From: Prauserella marina
GTDB lineage: Bacteria > Actinomycetota > Actinomycetes > Mycobacteriales > Pseudonocardiaceae
Direction: 5' to 3'
DNA length: 64,000 nucleotides
NCBI RefSeq assembly: GCF_002240355.1
Contig: NZ_CP016353.1
Location: 3,460,501 to 3,524,500, forward strand
Positions 55,713 to 64,000 of this stretch are shown piece by piece. The notes below the pieces were generated by a model. It was given only the letters and a program-made list of their open reading frames with translations, did no database searches and was not told the DNA's origin. Numbering within the stretch: position 1 is the first letter of the stretch; every line of letters begins with the position of its first letter. The position numbers and the translations under genes are program-made.

Positions 55713-56867
55713 GTGGCCTCGGTCGAACAGCGGCCGTTCCCTGATTCCGAATACGAGGCGAGGCTCGCGGCGACCCGGCGGGACATGGCGGCGGCCGGAG
55801 TCGAGGCGCTGCTCGTGTTCCGCCCTTCGAGCATCGAGTACCTGTGCGGCTATCACACGGCCGAGACCGCGCCACAACCGCTGCTTGTCACGCTGTCCGA
55901 CACGTATCTCTACATACCCGACCTCGAAGTCGGCAGGGCACTGGCCAGCTCGCGGGTGGATCACATCCGGTTCTGCGGTTACGCCGACGCGCTGCGCGGG
56001 CTGGAGATCTTCCTCGCCGACGCGGCCGACGTCCTTCCCGGTGGCGCACCCGTGGGCATCGAGACCGGGCACGGCTCCACTCCCCCGCGCGCCATCGCGA
56101 TTCTCGCGACGACCCACCTCCGCGTCGTGCACACCGATCACCTGGTGGAGCGCATCCGGCTCGTCCTGTCTCCCTCGGAAATCCTGCACGTCGAATCCGC
56201 CGCGCGCGAGACAGCCGCCGGTGTCGCCGCGGCCGTCGACGCGGCGCGCGAGCCATCGGCCACCGATTCCTCCGTCGCCGCGGCCGTCGCGGCCGCCCTC
56301 TTCCACGACGCCGATTCGCCGTCGGCGTGGGGGCCGGTCGTCGCGACCGGCCAACGCGGGGGCGTACCGCATTCGAGCTGGGTCAACCGGCCACTCGGCG
56401 AAGGGCCGACCTTCGTCGAATTCGCCGGAACACACGCCCGCTATCACGCCCCGGTGATGCGCACACTCGTCGCGGGACCGCTGTCGCCAGGTGACCGCAC
56501 ACTGGCGAGTCTCGCGCGCACGGCGGTGTCGGCCGTCCTGGCGACCGCGAAGGCCGGGGTACTGGCCTCGGACGTCGCGAAGGAAGCCGGGCGGGCACTC
56601 GGCACGCTGCCGCACGACGTCGTTTTCCACCACCTTTTCGGCTATCCCGTCGGACTCGCGCACAAGCCACATTGGATGGACGGCGCACCGTTCTTCCTCG
56701 TACCCGACAATCACGAACCGCTGCGGGCAGGCATGGTCTTCCACATCCCCGGATCGTTTCGCCGTTTCGGCAATTCGGGAGTCGGGCTGAGCCAGACCTT
56801 CCTCGTGGAGGAACACGGCAGCAGGGTTCTGACCCATGGCGACGCCGACCTCATCACCGTGCGGTGA
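55713..56867 (+). CDS. M24 family creatinase/ectoine hydrolase-like protein
   Basis: 384 residues from GTG 55713. The frame stays open up to a CTG at 55593 that has GGAG eight bases upstream and would add 40 residues of plausible protein, so the start is uncertain. Creatinase N-terminal domain (ARLAATRRDMAAAGVEALLVFRPSSIEYLCGYHT) and pita-bread domain. The aminopeptidase metal ligands are not in place: FVEFAGTHARYHAPVMRTL and LFGYPVGLAHKPHWMDG are as in metal-free creatinase and ectoine hydrolase (DoeA). A C-N hydrolase role on a small osmolyte-like compound is inferred. Confidence 0.84.
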   Translation: MASVEQRPFPDSEYEARLAATRRDMAAAGVEALLVFRPSSIEYLCGYHTAETAPQPLLVTLSDTYLYIPDLEVGRALASSRVDHIRFCGYADALRGLEIFLADAADVLPGGAPVGIETGHGSTPPRAIAILATTHLRVVHTDHLVERIRLVLSPSEILHVESAARETAAGVAAAVDAAREPSATDSSVAAAVAAALFHDADSPSAWGPVVATGQRGGVPHSSWVNRPLGEGPTFVEFAGTHARYHAPVMRTLVAGPLSPGDRTLASLARTAVSAVLATAKAGVLASDVAKEAGRALGTLPHDVVFHHLFGYPVGLAHKPHWMDGAPFFLVPDNHEPLRAGMVFHIPGSFRRFGNSGVGLSQTFLVEEHGSRVLTHGDADLITVR

Positions 56868-56893
56868 GGCCGGCGCCGCCGTACGGTCCGTGA

Positions 56894-58066
56894 CTACGTC
56901 GCGGCTACGAACATGCCATCGAAACTACGGCGGAACTCCGCGTAGACACCGCCGAGATTGGTCTGGATCAACGCCTCGTCGTTGCACCGCAAGGACGTGT
57001 GATTGAAGTTGGGGCTGCCGGTGAGCACCCACCTCGCGACCGGGTTGAGACCGTACTGCCCCTCGATGAGCACGAACTTCGAGTGAATCCGGCCCGGCAG
57101 CGCATTGGCGTCACCGAGTTCCCTCATCGCGATCCCCGGATGCCCTGACAGAACCTCACGGACCTCGTCGTCCATCAGGCCGTGCACGATCTTGATCGAA
57201 CATCCCCTTTCGGCCAGTTCCACGACGCGCCGCGCGATGCCGATGCGGTAGTCGTCCCATTCGGACATTCCGATGCGGACGGTCGTCGGCGTCCAGCAGC
57301 CGACCTTCGCCAGGTTCTCGACGACCGGATCACCTTCCGCCCTGGGGAAGAACGAGAACTTGACGATGCCGCCCCGCATCAGCGTCGTCGCCGTACGGTA
57401 GTAGTCGTCGGTGGCGCGCTCGGCCGCGAGGTCCTCGAAGTAGGAGTCGTAAGCGCGGTACAAAGCGGGGTTTCCGGTGAACGTGACGGCGTTGTTCCAG
57501 TAGGTCCGCGAGTTCACGTCGGTGAAGTTGGCCGAGGACTGCAATACGACGTCGCGCTTGCCGCCCGTCTTCGAGAACAGGTAGAACTTGTTGTGCTGCC
57601 CCTTGGTGCCGATGCAGGCCGCCGTGTTCCCCTCTGGAGAGGTTCTCGTGCACACGTGCAGCCAGGATCGCTCGTCCTCACGCGTCCCGATCTCCGCGCG
57701 CAACGCGTCGACCGCGGGGTTGTCCGCCTGCCAGCCGTCCAGTACGACCTGCACGTCGACGCCCCGGCGGTGGGCACCGATCAGTTCGTTCGCGAAGTCC
57801 ATTCCGGCCTCGCCCGAGATCACGAAGTGGGCGATCCTGATCCGTGAACCCTCCGGAGCCTGCTTCACGAGGTTGCAAACCTGGCGCACGACGGCCGTCG
57901 GGTCACCACCGGCCGGATCGTTGAGAACGGCACCGGTGGTGACCGGTCTCCGCGGAGCGTCCCGGCAGGGCAGCACGGGATCGTCAGCCGCGGCACCCGA
58001 GGGGGCGGCGAGCAGCGTGGCCGACAGAGCACACGCCAGCGCCGCCAGCAAAGGTTTGACACGCAT
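56894..58066 (-). CDS. Secreted phospholipase D-like protein
   Basis: 390 residues from ATG 58066 with AAAGGA upstream; longer in-frame extension rejected. A Sec signal peptide (KPLLAALACALSATLLAAPSGAAA, cut about residue 27) and no lipobox: secreted. Two PLD half-motifs are visible: GQHNKFYLFSKTGGK...LQSSANF and GRIHSKFVLIEGQYG...LTGSPNF. The HxKxxxxD pattern has Ser and Glu in place of the Asp in the two copies. Four or more cysteines could form disulfides. Substrate unknown. Confidence 0.86.
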   Translation of the reverse strand: MRVKPLLAALACALSATLLAAPSGAAADDPVLPCRDAPRRPVTTGAVLNDPAGGDPTAVVRQVCNLVKQAPEGSRIRIAHFVISGEAGMDFANELIGAHRRGVDVQVVLDGWQADNPAVDALRAEIGTREDERSWLHVCTRTSPEGNTAACIGTKGQHNKFYLFSKTGGKRDVVLQSSANFTDVNSRTYWNNAVTFTGNPALYRAYDSYFEDLAAERATDDYYRTATTLMRGGIVKFSFFPRAEGDPVVENLAKVGCWTPTTVRIGMSEWDDYRIGIARRVVELAERGCSIKIVHGLMDDEVREVLSGHPGIAMRELGDANALPGRIHSKFVLIEGQYGLNPVARWVLTGSPNFNHTSLRCNDEALIQTNLGGVYAEFRRSFDGMFVAAT

Positions 58067-58390
58067 CGATCGTTTTCCTTTCAGTCCGGGGCGACTCTGC
58101 CCCTGATCCGATAACGGAACACTGCGATCCGATGACCAATGACCGGCCACCGGAAAGACCTCAGGTGCCGAAAACCGCCCACCCTTCGGCGAACAGTCCA
58201 CAGTGGAATAGCGAAGCTCGTGAGCGCGGAGACAGCGAACCGGCGGGGTGCCCAATCCGGATCACCGGTTTCGCGGACCGACCACGATCCGGCGCATCCG
58301 GCCGAGGTGCCAGTGACGTACCGGTGTGGGTCCGGCGAAGGCCATCCGCCACCGGCGCATGGCGGCGGCGACCGTCACCGAGCGGTTGTG

Positions 58391-58408
58391 AACGCTCACG
58401 TGAGCGTT
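58391..58408. promoter_or_regulatory. LacI-type operator O1 (perfect 18-bp palindrome)
   Basis: AACGCTCACGTGAGCGTT reads the same on both strands and has the central CG typical of LacI-family sites. It lies 204 bp before the operon at 58612. The likely binder is the LacI protein encoded at 61465 in the same operon. Confidence 0.7.
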
Positions 58409-58556
58409 AATGCAGCGGGAACCTACCCGCGCCGATCTCGCGGTGTCAACGCCTGACCTGGACCACACCGCGAAATCCGAAGCTGTTTCTGTTTCACCGC
58501 GACGAACCGTTGACTCCGCCGACGGCGGCGAGTTAACGTTCCTCTCGACTTCAATT

Positions 58557-58574
58557 AGCGCTCACGTTAACGTT
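58557..58574. promoter_or_regulatory. LacI-type operator O2
   Basis: AGCGCTCACGTTAACGTT matches the perfect palindrome O1 at 15 of 18 positions and lies 38 bp upstream of the TTG at 58612. Two such sites 166 bp apart could allow repression by DNA looping. Confidence 0.65.
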
Positions 58575-58611
58575 CATTCCGTGGGCGTTCCCTTTCTCAG
58601 GAGCGAAGATC

Positions 58612-59577
58612 TTGGGTACCACCAATGACGCGGCCCTTGCCGGCCAGTTGCGCAGGGCGATGCTCGACGCCGATCCGGCGCTGTCCCGGTACAACCCGTT
58701 GTCCCGCATTCTCGTGTTCGACCAGTTCAACTCGGGCACGCACGGCTGGACCGAGTTGATCGGCAACCACGACGGCGAGGGCAACCTCGACACGGTCGAC
58801 GACCACATGCGCGACTTCCGGCCGCCACAACTGTCCTCGTGCACGTTCTTCGACGTCGGGACGCACGGCGCGATGACGGGAACCTACGCGCTCAAGGTCG
58901 CCACGCGGCCGCTCGCCGGGCACACCGGAGTCGCCATCCGCAGGCTGACCATGGCCAAAAAAGGCAGGGTCCAGTTCGAAACGTACTTCACCTTCAAGGC
59001 GGAGGCCGCCTCCGAGGAGAATCAGGCCGCGACCCAGGCCGGCGCCGGCCAGTGGGACGGCAACATCCACCCCTCGGAACAGCAGTTCGGCGCCTTCACC
59101 GTCGCCACGGACGTCTGCGATGACCGGGGCGTGCGCTATCACACGGTCATGCGGTATCAGAACACCGATCTGGACAACCAGTTCACCCGGCGCTGGATGT
59201 ACCCCGTCGTCCCCGAACCGACACCGAGGGAACACCTCGAAGGCAAGGCGAAACTCGCGGCGACCGACGACTTCACCGCACCGAATCCCGAGGACTGGCA
59301 AGCGATCGGCGAGCCACAGTCCTTTTGCTACAACGAGGTTCCGACGAAGGTCAACTGGCACTACCTGCGCTGGCAGCTCGACACCGAAACGCAGCGCAAC
59401 GTGGAACTCCAGGTCAACGATCGCGTCTACGACCTGAGCGAGGTTCCCGTTCCCGCCTACTCGGAACGCTATGACTCGCTCGACAACCTGCTCAACTTCT
59501 ACGTCAGCACCCGCACTCACACGAACGTCAGGAACTTCCTGTTCCTCGACTCCGTGCTCATCTCGGTGGATTGGTAG
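58612..59577 (+). CDS. Conserved-looking protein of unknown function, first gene of LacI operon
   Basis: 321 residues from a TTG with AGGAG eight bases upstream. No family is recognised. It lacks a signal peptide or membrane span. The sequence is rich in beta-strand-like aromatic segments (VFDQFNSGTHGWTELIGNHDGEGN, RRLTMAKKGRVQFETYFTFKAEAA, NWHYLRWQLDTETQRNVELQVNDRVYDLSEVPVPAY), reminiscent of carbohydrate-binding or jelly-roll folds. It heads an operon with an ABC importer and a LacI regulator, so sugar-related binding or cleavage is possible. Confidence 0.8.
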   Translation: MGTTNDAALAGQLRRAMLDADPALSRYNPLSRILVFDQFNSGTHGWTELIGNHDGEGNLDTVDDHMRDFRPPQLSSCTFFDVGTHGAMTGTYALKVATRPLAGHTGVAIRRLTMAKKGRVQFETYFTFKAEAASEENQAATQAGAGQWDGNIHPSEQQFGAFTVATDVCDDRGVRYHTVMRYQNTDLDNQFTRRWMYPVVPEPTPREHLEGKAKLAATDDFTAPNPEDWQAIGEPQSFCYNEVPTKVNWHYLRWQLDTETQRNVELQVNDRVYDLSEVPVPAYSERYDSLDNLLNFYVSTRTHTNVRNFLFLDSVLISVDW

Positions 59578-59583
59578 GTCTCC

Positions 59584-59919
59584 ATGCGACAGTCACAAGC
59601 CGCGGTTCTCGAACGTTACCGCGTCGTCGAAGGAGAATTCGTCACCGAGCCCTACGAAGCGGGCTGGGCGGGAGAAGCGCGCTGGTTCGTGCGGGTGCTG
59701 GAGGCCACGAGCCCCGGAACCAGGATCGTGTTCACCACTCAGGTCTCCCCCGACGGCCTGCACTGGTGCGACGCCGAGGTGCCTCCACAGGTCGCCGAGG
59801 GAACGGGGCTCAGCTCGTGGCCCGTCCGCGAGTTCGGTCAGTGGTTGCGGATAAGGGGCTCGGTCGAGGGGGACGCGGGATCGGCAAAGGTGCTGATCTA
59901 TCTGACGCTCAAGGAATGA
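59584..59919 (+). CDS. Small protein of unknown function
   Basis: 111 residues, seven bp after the preceding gene. Not recognised. It has no signal peptide or hydrophobic span; alternating strands (ARWFVRVLEATSPGTRIVFTTQVSPDGLHWCDAE, QWLRIRGSVEGDAGSAKVLIYLTLKE) suggest a small all-beta domain. Co-transcription with the 58612 protein suggests the two work together, perhaps as parts of one complex or one split enzyme (inference). Confidence 0.75.
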   Translation: MRQSQAAVLERYRVVEGEFVTEPYEAGWAGEARWFVRVLEATSPGTRIVFTTQVSPDGLHWCDAEVPPQVAEGTGLSSWPVREFGQWLRIRGSVEGDAGSAKVLIYLTLKE

Positions 59920-59935
59920 GCAGAGGAGACATGAG

Positions 59936-61453
59936 ATGGTGACAACCTACAACCGGCGCGGCTTCCTCAAGATCAGCGGAATCGGTCTCGCCAGTGCCTA
60001 CCTCGCGGCTTGCAGTGTCGGTGGTGGCAGCAGCACGGGCGCCGATCAGGCGCTGCGGGCCGCGTTCGCCCAACCCATCAACGACCTCGATCCACACGGG
60101 CCGAGCAGCGTCGACGAGGCGACGCTGCTCGCCGGGCGGCTGATCTACGACACGCTCATCCGGCCGGTCGGCGAGAAACTGGAGCCGGGCATCGCCACGG
60201 CGTGGGAACAACCCGATCCCAACACCTGGGTCTTCACCCTGCGCGAGGACGTGAAATTCCACGACGGCTCGCCGCTCACCGCCCGCGACGTGAAGGCGTC
60301 GCTGGAACGCGTCAAAGATGCCGACACGGCGCAGTCGGCGCTGTGGACATCGGTGACCTCCGTCGAAGCCACCGGCGAGCACACCCTGACCATCCGGACC
60401 GAGAAACCGCTCGGCACCATGCCGGTCAACCTCACGCTCATGTTCGTGCTGCCCGCCGACAAGATGAACGACGAAGGGTTCTTCCGCAAGCCCATCGGAA
60501 GCGGGCCCTTCAAGGTCGAGTCGTTCACCCCGTCCGACCAACTCGTGCTCGGCGCGTTCGAACACTGGAACGGCAAGCCGAAGACCGCTTCGGTGACCCT
60601 GCCCTACATTCCGGAGACATCGAGCCAGATCACCGCGTTGCGTACCGGCGAGCTGAGCGCGCTGTGGCCGGTACCGCCCGACCAGCTCCGCGAACTCGAC
60701 GGCGCCGAGGGCATCACACTGGAAACCGTTCCCAGCTACGTCTACTACCTCAACTGGTTCAACTGCGGGCGCAAACCCTTCGACGACCCGAGGGTGCGCA
60801 GGGCCATGTGGAAGGCGGTGAACGTCGAGGAGATCGTGCGCAACCTCTTCGGAAAGGGAGCCGAGGTCATGACGGCGCCCATTCCCTCGACGGTCTTCGG
60901 GCACGCGGACCAGCGGCCTTATCCGCACGATCCGGAAGGGGCGCAACGGGATCTCGCCGAGGCGGGGCTCGGCGACGGGTTCAGCACCTCCCTCATGTGG
61001 TTCGGTGAAACCGGCCCGCTCGCCGACGGGCTCGCGCAGGCGATGATCTCCGACTGGGCCAAGATCGGCGTCACCGTCGAGCCCCAGAACGTCGAGAAGG
61101 CGGAGTGGCTTCGCAGGCTCAACGCCAAGGAATTCGACATGGAGTTGCAGACCAACACGGTCACCACCGGCGATGCCGACTTCACCCTCGGCAGGTTGTA
61201 CGACTCGGGCGCGGACCGGATGGGCTACCGGAACCCGGAGCTCGACGCCATCCTGCGCCAGGCCCACGAGGACTCGGACCGCGAGCGGCGGGCCGGGTTG
61301 TACCGGCAGGCGTGCGAGATCATCTGGTCGGACGCGGTCGGTATCTTCCCCGCCGCGCTGATCAGCACCTACGGGCTGCGCAGTAGCGTAGCGGGCTTCG
61401 AGCCCGCGCCGAGCAACCAGCCCGATCTGCGCGGTGTGACCCTAGAAGCCTGA
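59936..61453 (+). CDS. Oligopeptide/dipeptide-type ABC substrate-binding lipoprotein (Tat exported)
   Basis: 505 residues, ATG with GAGGAG upstream. The N-terminus NRRGFLKISGIGLASAYLAAC combines a twin-arginine motif with a lipobox, so it should be exported folded and lipid-anchored. The SBP_bac_5 fold follows (GIATAWEQPDPNTWVFTLREDVKFHDGSPLTARDVKASLERV, YYLNWFNCGRKPFDDPRVRRAMWKAVN). Family members bind peptides, nickel or oligosaccharides; with a LacI regulator next door a sugar ligand is likely. Confidence 0.92.
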   Translation: MVTTYNRRGFLKISGIGLASAYLAACSVGGGSSTGADQALRAAFAQPINDLDPHGPSSVDEATLLAGRLIYDTLIRPVGEKLEPGIATAWEQPDPNTWVFTLREDVKFHDGSPLTARDVKASLERVKDADTAQSALWTSVTSVEATGEHTLTIRTEKPLGTMPVNLTLMFVLPADKMNDEGFFRKPIGSGPFKVESFTPSDQLVLGAFEHWNGKPKTASVTLPYIPETSSQITALRTGELSALWPVPPDQLRELDGAEGITLETVPSYVYYLNWFNCGRKPFDDPRVRRAMWKAVNVEEIVRNLFGKGAEVMTAPIPSTVFGHADQRPYPHDPEGAQRDLAEAGLGDGFSTSLMWFGETGPLADGLAQAMISDWAKIGVTVEPQNVEKAEWLRRLNAKEFDMELQTNTVTTGDADFTLGRLYDSGADRMGYRNPELDAILRQAHEDSDRERRAGLYRQACEIIWSDAVGIFPAALISTYGLRSSVAGFEPAPSNQPDLRGVTLEA

Positions 61454-61464
61454 AGGAGTAGATG

Positions 61465-62520
61465 ATGGAGTCGCGGCGGGTGACCCTCAAGGACATCGCC
61501 AAGTCGCTCGGTGTCTCGGTGAACACGGTTTCCCGTGCGCTCACCGGCAAGGACAGTGTCGGCGAGGACACCCGCACGCGCATCAAGGAGGAGGCGCGGC
61601 GGCTCGGCTACGTTCCCAATTCGATGGCGCGCTCGCTCGTGCTCGGTTCGGCCATGACGCTCGGGCTGGTCATCACCAACCCGTCCAACCCGTTCTACGC
61701 CAGGCTGATCAGCACCATCGAACAGCGGGGCAGGGTGCACGGCTACTCGCTCATGCTGCTGGTCACCGAGGAGAGCCAGGACGGTGACGAGGCCGCCGCG
61801 GAAACCCTGCTCCGCTGGGGCGTCGACGGCGCGCTCGTCGTGCCGGTGCAGAGCGACGGCGAGCACTGGGACCGGCTCGACGAATCGGGTGTTCCGGTGG
61901 TGTGCCTCAACCGGGATTTTCCCGCGCTGGAGCTCGACTTCATCGGAGTCGACTACGACAACGCCGCCTACGAGGCCACCCGGCACCTCATCGACGGCGG
62001 TGCCCGCAGCCTGTGCCTGCTGGAGGAAGACCTGCCCATCTCCCCCGTCGCCGACCGGACGGCGGGATTCAGGAGGGCACTGGCCGACGCGGGCCTCGGC
62101 GCGGCGGGCGACCCGGTGTTGTCGGTTCCGACGCGCAGGCAGGAATCCCTTGCCCTGCCGTGGGATCCGGGCGACGCCTACCGGATCGCCCAGGACATCG
62201 TGAGCGGCGGCGACCTGCCCGACGCGATCATGGTCGGCAACGACTACTTCGCGCTCGGGGTGTACCGGGCGCTGAACGAGGCAGGACTCAGCGCGCCCCG
62301 CGACGTACTCGTCGGCGGGTTCGGCGACCACCCGTTCGCCGCCTACCTCTCCCCGCCGCTGACCACCGTCCGGCTGCCAGCCGCCGACATCGGCACCACC
62401 GCCGTCGACGTGCTGCTACGCCGGATGAAGGGCTCGGCAGGCCAGCCGGAAAAGCGGCGCCTGCCCTCCGAACTCGTCGTGCGTGCCTCCAGCCGCACCG
62501 GGGAAAGCCCGCCCACATGA
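61465..62520 (+). CDS. LacI-family transcriptional regulator
   Basis: 351 residues; of the two consecutive ATGs (61462, 61465) the second is better spaced from AAGGAG. HTH and hinge VTLKDIAKSLGVSVNTVSRALTGKDSVGEDTRTRIKEEARRLGYVPNSMARSL are typical LacI, followed by a type I periplasmic-binding domain (TLGLVITNPSNPFYARLISTIEQRG). Lying inside the transporter operon and behind palindromes at 58391 and 58557, it is the probable local repressor. Confidence 0.93.
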   Translation: MESRRVTLKDIAKSLGVSVNTVSRALTGKDSVGEDTRTRIKEEARRLGYVPNSMARSLVLGSAMTLGLVITNPSNPFYARLISTIEQRGRVHGYSLMLLVTEESQDGDEAAAETLLRWGVDGALVVPVQSDGEHWDRLDESGVPVVCLNRDFPALELDFIGVDYDNAAYEATRHLIDGGARSLCLLEEDLPISPVADRTAGFRRALADAGLGAAGDPVLSVPTRRQESLALPWDPGDAYRIAQDIVSGGDLPDAIMVGNDYFALGVYRALNEAGLSAPRDVLVGGFGDHPFAAYLSPPLTTVRLPAADIGTTAVDVLLRRMKGSAGQPEKRRLPSELVVRASSRTGESPPT

Positions 62521-62590
62521 CCATTCACCCCCCGCGCCCTCGGACAACCGCGCCGCGCGCGGGGGACCGCGTCAGAGAAAGCCAGCCCTC

Positions 62591-63517
62591 GTGATCATTT
62601 ACCTCGCACGCCGACTATGGCAGTCCGTGTTCCTGGTCTTCGGCGCCATCACCATCGTGTTCCTCGCGCTCAGGGTGATTCCCGGTGATCCGGCCTCACT
62701 CATCCTGGGCAGTTCGGCGACTCCGGAGGAACTCGCCGAGCTGCGGCAAAGCATGGGGCTCGACGACCCGATTCTCGTCCAGTACGTCCGCCACCTCGGC
62801 GAGGTACTGCGGCTCGACTTCGGCGAATCGTGGCGCCTCGGTGGCGACGCGTTCGCCGCCGTGCTGGAACGGCTTCCAGCGACGCTGACCCTCGCGGGCT
62901 ACGCGTTGCTGCTGACGCTGCTCATCGGCTTCCCGCTCGGTGTCTACGCCGCGCGCCATCCCGGTAAGTTCGTCGACAGGGCGGTGTCCTACTTCTCGCT
63001 GACCGGCCAGGCGCTTCCCTCGTTCTGGGTCGGCATCATGCTGGTACTGATCTTCTCCAGAATGCTCGGCATCCTGCCGGCCACGGCGGACGGGACGCCG
63101 ATCGCGCTGGTGCTACCCGCTTTCACGCTCGCGCTGCCGTTCCTCGGCTGGCTCGCCAGGCTCGTGCGCAACGGAACTCTGGAGGAACTCGGCAAGGACT
63201 ACGTCAGGACGGCGAGATCGAAGGGACTGTCCGAGCGGGTCGTGTTCAACGTGCACGTGCTGCGCAACACGCTCACCCCCGTCGTGACCGTGCTCGGCCT
63301 CGTGCTCGGCAACTTCATTGCCGACGCGGTGATCATCGAACAGGTCTTCGCGTGGCCTGGCATCGGCTCGCTCATGATCGAGTCCATTGTCAACCGTGAC
63401 TCGGCCGTCGCCGAAGCGGCGATCGTGCTCATCGCCGTGTTCTACATCGGACTCAACCTCATCGTCGACGTCCTCTACTTCTACCTCGACCCCCGGATCA
63501 CGCTGGAGACCGTATGA
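62591..63517 (+). CDS. DppB-type ABC transporter permease
   Basis: 308 residues from GTG 62591; the longer frame upstream overlaps the LacI end. Typical DppB start (IYLARRLWQSVFLVFGAITIVFLALRVIPGDPASLILG), six membrane segments and the EAA loop GKDYVRTARSKGLSERVVFNVHVLRNTLTPVVTVLG. It forms the channel with the next permease and receives substrate from the lipoprotein at 59936. ATPase genes must lie beyond the window. Confidence 0.93.
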   Translation: MIIYLARRLWQSVFLVFGAITIVFLALRVIPGDPASLILGSSATPEELAELRQSMGLDDPILVQYVRHLGEVLRLDFGESWRLGGDAFAAVLERLPATLTLAGYALLLTLLIGFPLGVYAARHPGKFVDRAVSYFSLTGQALPSFWVGIMLVLIFSRMLGILPATADGTPIALVLPAFTLALPFLGWLARLVRNGTLEELGKDYVRTARSKGLSERVVFNVHVLRNTLTPVVTVLGLVLGNFIADAVIIEQVFAWPGIGSLMIESIVNRDSAVAEAAIVLIAVFYIGLNLIVDVLYFYLDPRITLETV

Positions 63518-64000
63518 TGTCGAAGGCCGCAGGAGCTTCGAAAACCCCGGCGCCGGACGACGTGAAAAGGCGTCCAGCGCGGCGGCTCACCCGCTACGGC
63601 ATCGCTCCGCTCGTCGCGGCGACCGTGCTCGGATTGTTCATCCTCACCGCGTTGTTCGGCCCGCTGCTCGTGCCCTACGACAGTGTCGCGACCAGCGTCG
63701 CCGACCGGCTCCTGCCTCCCGGCTCCACTCTCTCCGACGGGTCGACCGCGCTGCTGGGCACCGACCAGGACGGCAGGGACGTCTTCGCGCAGGTGATCGC
63801 GGGCTCGCGGGTGTCCCTGCTCGTCGCGGTCACCGTCGTCGTCGTCGCGGGTGTACTCGGCCTCGTGCTCGGCCTGCTCGCCGGGTACTACGGCGGCTGG
63901 CTGGACACCGTGATCTCCAGAGTCGGCGACATGCAGCTCGCCTTTCCCAGCATTCTGCTCGCGATCCTGCTCGCCGGTGCGCTCGGTCCCAGTCTCCTCA
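63514..64000 (+). CDS. DppC-type ABC transporter permease, cut by window end
   Basis: 162 codons visible from ATG 63514 (overlapping the dppB-like stop; ATG 63517 equally possible). An N-terminal cytoplasmic segment, a membrane helix (IAPLVAATVLGLFILTALFGPLLVPYD), then LLGTDQDGRDVFAQVIAGSRVSLLVAVTVVVVAGVLGLVLGLLAGYYGGW and AFPSILLAILLAGALGPSL are characteristic of DppC. The C-terminal half is outside the window. Confidence 0.92.
   Translation, partial: MMSKAAGASKTPAPDDVKRRPARRLTRYGIAPLVAATVLGLFILTALFGPLLVPYDSVATSVADRLLPPGSTLSDGSTALLGTDQDGRDVFAQVIAGSRVSLLVAVTVVVVAGVLGLVLGLLAGYYGGWLDTVISRVGDMQLAFPSILLAILLAGALGPSLL

Larger units (their letters stand above)
58067..58611. other. Divergent regulatory region, no gene
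   Basis: No supported gene lies between the secreted PLD-like protein and the plus-strand operon. The region holds two LacI-like palindromes, listed separately, and a partial third site (GAGTTAACGTT near 58530-58540). The rest appears to be unremarkable GC-rich DNA. Confidence 0.7.

Overview
The window is one continuous stretch of very GC-rich actinobacterial DNA, with many GTG starts, dense operons and ATGA/GTGA stop-start overlaps. Gene content and style fit the order Pseudonocardiales (Amycolatopsis, Prauserella or Saccharomonospora type); this is inferred from style, because no rRNA or other taxonomic marker is present.

Positions 1-40.4 kb form a steroid-catabolism island. It holds the C/D-ring (HIP, methylhexahydroindanedione propionate) pathway: fadD3, ipdA, ipdB, ipdC, ipdF, echA20, fadE30, fadE31 with a partner, and fadA6. 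It also holds the last side-chain step (ltp2, chsH1, a split chsH2, a fadA5-like thiolase), a FadD17-like ligase, several SDRs and crotonases, a LIV-type ABC transporter (livK, livH, a livM-livG fusion, livF) and two KstR2-like TetR repressors. Nine exact copies of the palindrome CAAGCGCTTG (4903, 14020, 17031, 17235, 24262, 29915, 30123, 34013, 34148) and one degenerate copy (40381) sit in front of nearly every transcription unit. They match the KstR2 consensus AnCAAGnnCTTGnT, so the island looks like one regulon. Genes for ring A/B opening (kstD, kshAB, hsaACDB) and an Mce4 importer are not in the window. From 30 to 40 kb the regulon adds SDR, SnoaL-like, thioesterase and four F420/luciferase-like (LLM) genes of unknown substrate.

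At 41.2-44.8 kb a four-gene plus-strand cassette resembles surface-sugar enzymes: a NeuD/PglD-type acyltransferase, a low-molecular-weight tyrosine phosphatase, a nucleotide-sugar epimerase and a UDP-sugar dehydrogenase. In all four the textbook catalytic residues are replaced although the frames are intact. This is the strangest protein-level signal in the window. A strong bidirectional hairpin terminator follows it.

At 44.9-50.5 kb a minus-strand operon encodes a NitT/TauT-type ABC importer, an M20 amidohydrolase, a VOC protein and another LLM enzyme, divergent from a GntR/FCD regulator. From 51.6 to 58.1 kb are mixed genes: GAF-ANTAR regulator, small membrane protein, SnoaL-like protein, LysR, polyprenol-phosphate mannosyltransferase, creatinase-type M24 protein and a secreted PLD-like protein. 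From 58.6 kb to the end is a plus-strand operon with two unrecognised proteins, a Tat lipoprotein oligopeptide/sugar-binding protein, a LacI regulator and two Dpp-type permeases (the second cut by the window end), preceded by two LacI-like palindromes.

At DNA level, five intergenic arrays of a degenerate 21-bp tandem repeat (core, read toward the downstream gene, GTGCGGATCTCGGCGTCC) lie at 4970, 29966, 40448, 40769 and 55464. Each points the same way relative to the gene it precedes, and three lie 40-60 bp beyond a KstR2-type operator.
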